Assembly: GCF_017114825.1 (NCBI RefSeq)
Contig: NZ_JADEVO010000017.1
Span: 1-64,000, forward strand
From: Pseudomonas gregormendelii
GTDB taxonomy: Bacteria; Pseudomonadota; Gammaproteobacteria; Pseudomonadales; Pseudomonadaceae
DNA: 64,000 nt
Direction of reading: 5' to 3'
The first letter of the stretch is position 1, and the number at the start of each line of letters is the position of its first letter. The position numbers were made by a program, and so were the translations under genes. The notes beneath the pieces were generated by a model. That model saw nothing but the letters and a program-made list of their open reading frames with translations. It had not been told where the DNA came from and ran no database searches. Positions 60,996-64,000 of this stretch are shown here, piece by piece.

Positions 60996-61928
60996 ATGCT
61001 TTTTCCTCCTTCCAGTTGGCTCCCCCACGCCCCCCTCGAACCCCTTCAGCTCGATTGGCTCTCACGATCCAGTATCGAAGTCGCCGTCCTGCGCCTCGAC
61101 CAGATCGACCCACTGATCAGCGGCAACAAATGGTTCAAGCTCATTGAGCATCTCAAGGCTGCAGACCTCGTCGGTGCCAAGGGCATCATCAGCCTCGGCG
61201 GCGCGCACTCCAATCATCTCCACGCATTAGCGGCGGCAGGCAAGCGCTTCGGCTTCGGCACCGTCGGGCTGTTGCGCGGTCATCCCCAGGACACGCCCAC
61301 CGTTCTAGACCTGCAGGCGTACGGCATGCAATTGCACTGGCTGGGTTATGGCGGTTATCGCGCGCGGCATGAGGCAGGGTTCTGGGAGCCTTGGCGCGCC
61401 CTGTATCCAGACTTGCTGGCGGTGCCGGAAGGGGGCGGCGGTTTGCTCGGGGCCAAAGGCTGCATGCAACTCAAGTCGATGGTCGCCCAGCAATTGCATG
61501 GCCTGGGCTGGAGTGGTTACGACGGCTGGTGGCTGGCCTGTGGCACCGGTACCACCCTGGCCGGCCTGGTGCTCGCGGAGGCGGGTGCGCATCCGGTCCA
61601 CGGCGCGCTGGCGGTGCCGGATGACCATGGCGTGGAGCAGCAGGTCGAAGCAATCATGCAGCAGGCCGGTTCGCCCCACAGCGCTTATCAATTGCTCGAC
61701 GCCAGTCGCGGCGGGTTCGCAAAGGTCGATGCGCCGTTACTTGAATTCATCGAGCAGACCGAGCAGGCCAGCGGTATTGCACTGGAACCGCTCTACACCG
61801 GCAAGGCATTGCTCGCGCTAAAACAGCACATCGACGCCGGCAAACTCAAGCCAGGGTCGCGCCTGATCTTCATCCATACAGGCGGCTTGCAAGGCCGGCG
61901 AGGATTTCAGACGGCGCCAAGTCCCTGA
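60996..61928 (+). CDS. PLP-dependent D-cysteine desulfhydrase / ACC deaminase family protein
   Basis: A 310-residue fold-type II PLP enzyme. The PLP lysine lies in ISGNKWFKL (~residue 47); GGAHSNHLHALAAAG is the substrate/phosphate loop; CGTGTTLAGLVLA is the glycine-rich PLP-phosphate loop. Starting at 60996 (MLFPPSSWL) gives the usual family N terminus; an ATG at 60963 is also in frame. The substrate (D-cysteine, ACC or another amino acid) cannot be decided from sequence. Confidence 0.82.
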   Translation: MLFPPSSWLPHAPLEPLQLDWLSRSSIEVAVLRLDQIDPLISGNKWFKLIEHLKAADLVGAKGIISLGGAHSNHLHALAAAGKRFGFGTVGLLRGHPQDTPTVLDLQAYGMQLHWLGYGGYRARHEAGFWEPWRALYPDLLAVPEGGGGLLGAKGCMQLKSMVAQQLHGLGWSGYDGWWLACGTGTTLAGLVLAEAGAHPVHGALAVPDDHGVEQQVEAIMQQAGSPHSAYQLLDASRGGFAKVDAPLLEFIEQTEQASGIALEPLYTGKALLALKQHIDAGKLKPGSRLIFIHTGGLQGRRGFQTAPSP

Positions 61929-61942
61929 GCCCCGCGTTCGCC

Positions 61943-62491
61943 TCAGCCCCGTTTAGGCATCATCCGCAACAAGGTGTTATCACGCACCACGTAATGGTGA
62001 TAAAGCCCCGCCAGTGCATGCAGCCCAATCAGCCAGTAGCCGATCGTGCCACCCAGCTCATGCCAGCCCTCGATCTGTTTCGCCAGCGCCTTGTCTTCCG
62101 GGATCAGTAACGGCAGGTCGAAGCCGTAGAACATCACTTGGTGGCCCTTGGCGCTGGTGGTCAGCCAACCCAGTATCGGCATGGCAATCATGAACAGATA
62201 TAACGCCCAATGCATCGCCTTGGCGAGTGCGTTTTGCCAGCGCGGTGAGGCCGGGAATATTCTGGGGGCGGGGCCGACACTGCGCGCCAACAGGCGCAGC
62301 CAGACCAGGACGAAGACCGTCAGGCCGAGCATGAAATGCGATTCGGTGATCAACGTCCGCCCGCCACTGCCTTTGGGGAACGCTCCACGAAACTCGATAC
62401 AGGCATACACCAGCGCCAGCAGGACCAGCATCAACCAATGCAAGGTGATGGATACGGTGCTGTAACGTGATTCAGAACTCTTCCACGGCAT
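61943..62491 (-). CDS. Cytochrome b561 (CybB family)
   Basis: A 182-residue membrane cytochrome with four hydrophobic helices. The haem-ligand histidines lie in SITLHWLML (helix 1), ESHFMLG (helix 2), KAMHWALYLF (helix 3) and IGLHALAGLYHHY (helix 4). The start at 62491 (MPWKSSES) follows GTGAGGAA. It moves electrons from quinols, often to superoxide or periplasmic partners. It ends close to the convergent PLP-enzyme gene. Confidence 0.9.
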   Translation of the reverse strand: MPWKSSESRYSTVSITLHWLMLVLLALVYACIEFRGAFPKGSGGRTLITESHFMLGLTVFVLVWLRLLARSVGPAPRIFPASPRWQNALAKAMHWALYLFMIAMPILGWLTTSAKGHQVMFYGFDLPLLIPEDKALAKQIEGWHELGGTIGYWLIGLHALAGLYHHYVVRDNTLLRMMPKRG

Positions 62492-62620
62492 ACAGGTATT
62501 CCTCACGGGCGGTTTGCAGGTTCACCGCTCTTTCGACGGTGTGCCTTAACTGTAAGCCCGTTTCGTCCCGTGCGCCTGTCGCGATCCTTCTTTCAATGCC
62601 CTGGGTCAACCTTCAGCCAA

Positions 62621-62657
62621 CAAAAAAGGCGCCAGGCCCGACGGGGGCTGGCGCCTT
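62621..62657 (-). terminator. Terminator of phnX
   Basis: AAGGCGCCAG / CTGGCGCCTT stem with a 12-nt loop, followed leftward by a T-run. It ends the phnW-phnX unit. Confidence 0.88.
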
Positions 62658-62677
62658 ACAGGATCACGACAGCGTGA

Positions 62678-63505
62678 TCAACGGGTCTGAGGCATTTCAC
62701 CGTTGGCCAGGCGTTGGTTGATGTCGGCGATGACTTCGGGCAGGTCCGAAATCGTATCGATCATGTAGTGCGGGCGCGAGCCTTCAAACATGGCGTGAAT
62801 GCGCTGGCGCTCGCTGTCCAGCTGGTCACTGCCGAGGGCGCGATAGCCCTCGTAGTCCAGGCCCAGTGCGTTACCCGAACAGATCAGGGCAACCGTCCAC
62901 ATTCCCGCGCGACGTCCTTCGAGAATGCCCGGCACGGTGTCGTCGATCTTCACGCACGCGGCAACGTCGTCGATGCCCAGGGCTATCACGTTGGCCAGCG
63001 CCTGGGCCGGCCATGGGCGACCGTTCGGAACTTCATCGGTGGCGACCACGTGGTCGGCGACGTAACCGTTGGTGGCCGCCAACTCGACCACTTTGTCCAT
63101 GACCTGCTTCGGGTAACCGGAGCAGGAACCGATTTTGATGCCTTGTTGGCGCAGGTTGGCGATGGTATCCAGTGCGCCGGGGATCAGCGCCGAATGCTCG
63201 GCGATTTTCTCGATCTGCAGGGGCATGAAGCGTTTGTAGATGGCGGTGACGTCATCGTCGTTGGGCGTGCGTCCGAACACCGCGCGATAACGCTCGGCAA
63301 CCTGTGGCTGATCGCACAAGGTGCGGATGTGATCCCACTTGCCCATGCCCATCGGCCCGCGAGCTTCTTCGATGGACACCTGGACGTCGAACTCGGCGAA
63401 GGCTTCGACAAAGATCTGGGTCGGCGCGAAAGAGCCGAAGTCGACGACGGTACCGGCCCAGTCGAGGATGGCGGCCTGGAGTTTGGTTGGGTTGTTGTAG
63501 TTCAT
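62678..63505 (-). CDS. phnX: Phosphonoacetaldehyde hydrolase (phosphonatase)
   Basis: A 275-residue HAD-superfamily enzyme. It splits phosphonoacetaldehyde to acetaldehyde and phosphate. Signatures: nucleophile Asp in [12 protein letters not shown], the Schiff-base Lys in [22 protein letters not shown] and [13 protein letters not shown]. The start at 63505 (MNYNNPTKL) is the usual start; an in-frame extension lacks one. Downstream of phnW, it completes 2-aminoethylphosphonate breakdown. Confidence 0.95.
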   Translation of the reverse strand: MNYNNPTKLQAAILDWAGTVVDFGSFAPTQIFVEAFAEFDVQVSIEEARGPMGMGKWDHIRTLCDQPQVAERYRAVFGRTPNDDDVTAIYKRFMPLQIEKIAEHSALIPGALDTIANLRQQGIKIGSCSGYPKQVMDKVVELAATNGYVADHVVATDEVPNGRPWPAQALANVIALGIDDVAACVKIDDTVPGILEGRRAGMWTVALICSGNALGLDYEGYRALGSDQLDSERQRIHAMFEGSRPHYMIDTISDLPEVIADINQRLANGEMPQTR

Positions 63506-63550
63506 GGTGACGAATTCCTGTGTGGGCACAATGTTCAAATGATTGGCTTT

Positions 63551-63632
63551 ATGTAGGGGTGAGCCTGCTCGGCAAAGCAGTCTTTCATTCCACGGTGTGT
63601 TGACTGATCGGGCGTCATCGCGAGCAGGAGCA
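63551..63632. repeat. Degenerate REP-like pair
   Basis: GTAGGGGTGAGCCTGCTCGGCAA (near 63553) and ATCGCGAGCAGGAGC (near 63617) are damaged halves of the REP unit at 60888, in inverted orientation between phnW and phnX. Confidence 0.5.
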
Positions 63633-64000
63633 CTAGATTTCGAGCACTTCCATCTCCCGCAGCACTTCAGCCACCGCCGCCACAGCCGCGTGCATCTCGG
63701 CCTGGTTGACGTGGCCGATGCAGCCGACGCGGAAGGTTTCGACCTGGGTCAGTTTGCCGGGGTAGAGAATGAAACCCTTGGCCTTGACCCGTTCGTAGAA
63801 CTCCTTGAACTGATAGCGCGGGTCCTTTGGCGCATGGAAAGTGACGATGATCGGCGCCTGGATCGCAGCGGGCAAAAAGCTGCGCACGCCCAGTTTTGCC
63901 ATGTCGTCGAGCAATACCTGGCAGTTGTTGGCGTAGCGCTGGTGCCGGGCCGGCAAGCCGCCTTCTTCGTTGTATTGCAGCAGGGCTTCATGCAGCGCCG
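63633..64000 (-). CDS. phnW: 2-aminoethylphosphonate-pyruvate transaminase, C-terminal part (partial)
   Basis: The last ~122 residues of a class V PLP aminotransferase. It includes [19 protein letters not shown], the [19 protein letters not shown] motif with substrate-phosphonate contacts, and a C-terminal helix. The gene continues out of the window to the right. It converts 2-aminoethylphosphonate to phosphonoacetaldehyde, the substrate of the adjacent phnX product. Confidence 0.93.
   Translation of the reverse strand, partial: ALHEALLQYNEEGGLPARHQRYANNCQVLLDDMAKLGVRSFLPAAIQAPIIVTFHAPKDPRYQFKEFYERVKAKGFILYPGKLTQVETFRVGCIGHVNQAEMHAAVAAVAEVLREMEVLEI

Overview
The window is a Pseudomonas chromosome segment, most likely of the P. 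fluorescens group. The right-hand third has the Pseudomonas gene order folD, tRNA cluster, tig-clpP-clpX-lon-hupB-ppiD, then an AraC regulator, a nitrilase-like gene and fadH1, and an AEP-degradation pair (phnX, phnW). It also carries a REP inverted repeat of the GAGCAGGCTCGC type. About two thirds of the window (1 to roughly 43.7 kb) is a lambda-organised siphovirus prophage with an HK97-type head. Its left end lies outside the window. Its right end lies somewhere between 43.5 kb and the folD terminator at 44.5 kb.

Prophage layout. From 1 to 5.97 kb a leftward operon runs from a pL-like promoter (5967-5995) through a TerB-like gene, small membrane and hypothetical genes, a DUF2303 gene and a tandem array of DUF1566 (C-type-lectin-fold) genes whose 3' coding ends are strongly diversified; the array runs out of the window. 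From 6.0 to 8.4 kb is the immunity region: a LexA-controlled DUF1654 gene, a 328-residue membrane protein in the position of lambda rex, and the CI repressor. Matching 15-bp operators lie at both OL and OR. From 8.4 to 15.3 kb the rightward early operon holds cro, a ribbon-helix-helix-like gene, a CII-family regulator, a Rha-type regulator, an O-like replication gene with internal iterons, a P-like gene, small nucleases and a tyrosine recombinase. From 15.3 to 17.4 kb come a Q-position gene, a pR'-tR' pair, a holin with a lambda-like dual start, embedded Rz/Rz1 spanins and an HNH endonuclease. From 17.5 to 32.1 kb come terminase, portal, ClpP-like protease, capsid, head-tail connectors, tail tube, frameshifted tail chaperones, a lipoprotein moron, tape measure and tail tip. 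From 32.1 to 42.6 kb come a very large J-like tail fibre with eight 366-bp modules, accessory fibre genes and a SleB-type hydrolase. From 42.6 to 43.7 kb lies a leftward antirepressor preceded by a C4-like structured RNA.

Host layout. folD (leftward) and a tRNA-Arg/His/Leu/His cluster lead into the protein quality-control block: trigger factor, ClpP, ClpX, Lon (with a sigma-32-like promoter), HU-beta and PpiD. A divergent tRNA-like sequence sits between hupB and ppiD. Then come a DUF2242 lipoprotein, a 28-residue acidic peptide, an AraC regulator, a nitrilase-fold protein that appears to lack its catalytic cysteine, 2,4-dienoyl-CoA reductase, a PLP enzyme of the D-cysteine desulfhydrase/ACC deaminase family, cytochrome b561, and phosphonoacetaldehyde hydrolase with the 3' end of AEP transaminase.

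The most notable signals are the hypervariable DUF1566 array (it resembles targets of a diversity-generating retroelement, with no reverse transcriptase visible here), the rex-position membrane protein, the C4-like RNA/antirepressor module, and the modular tail fibre. All calls come from reading the sequence; no database search was run.
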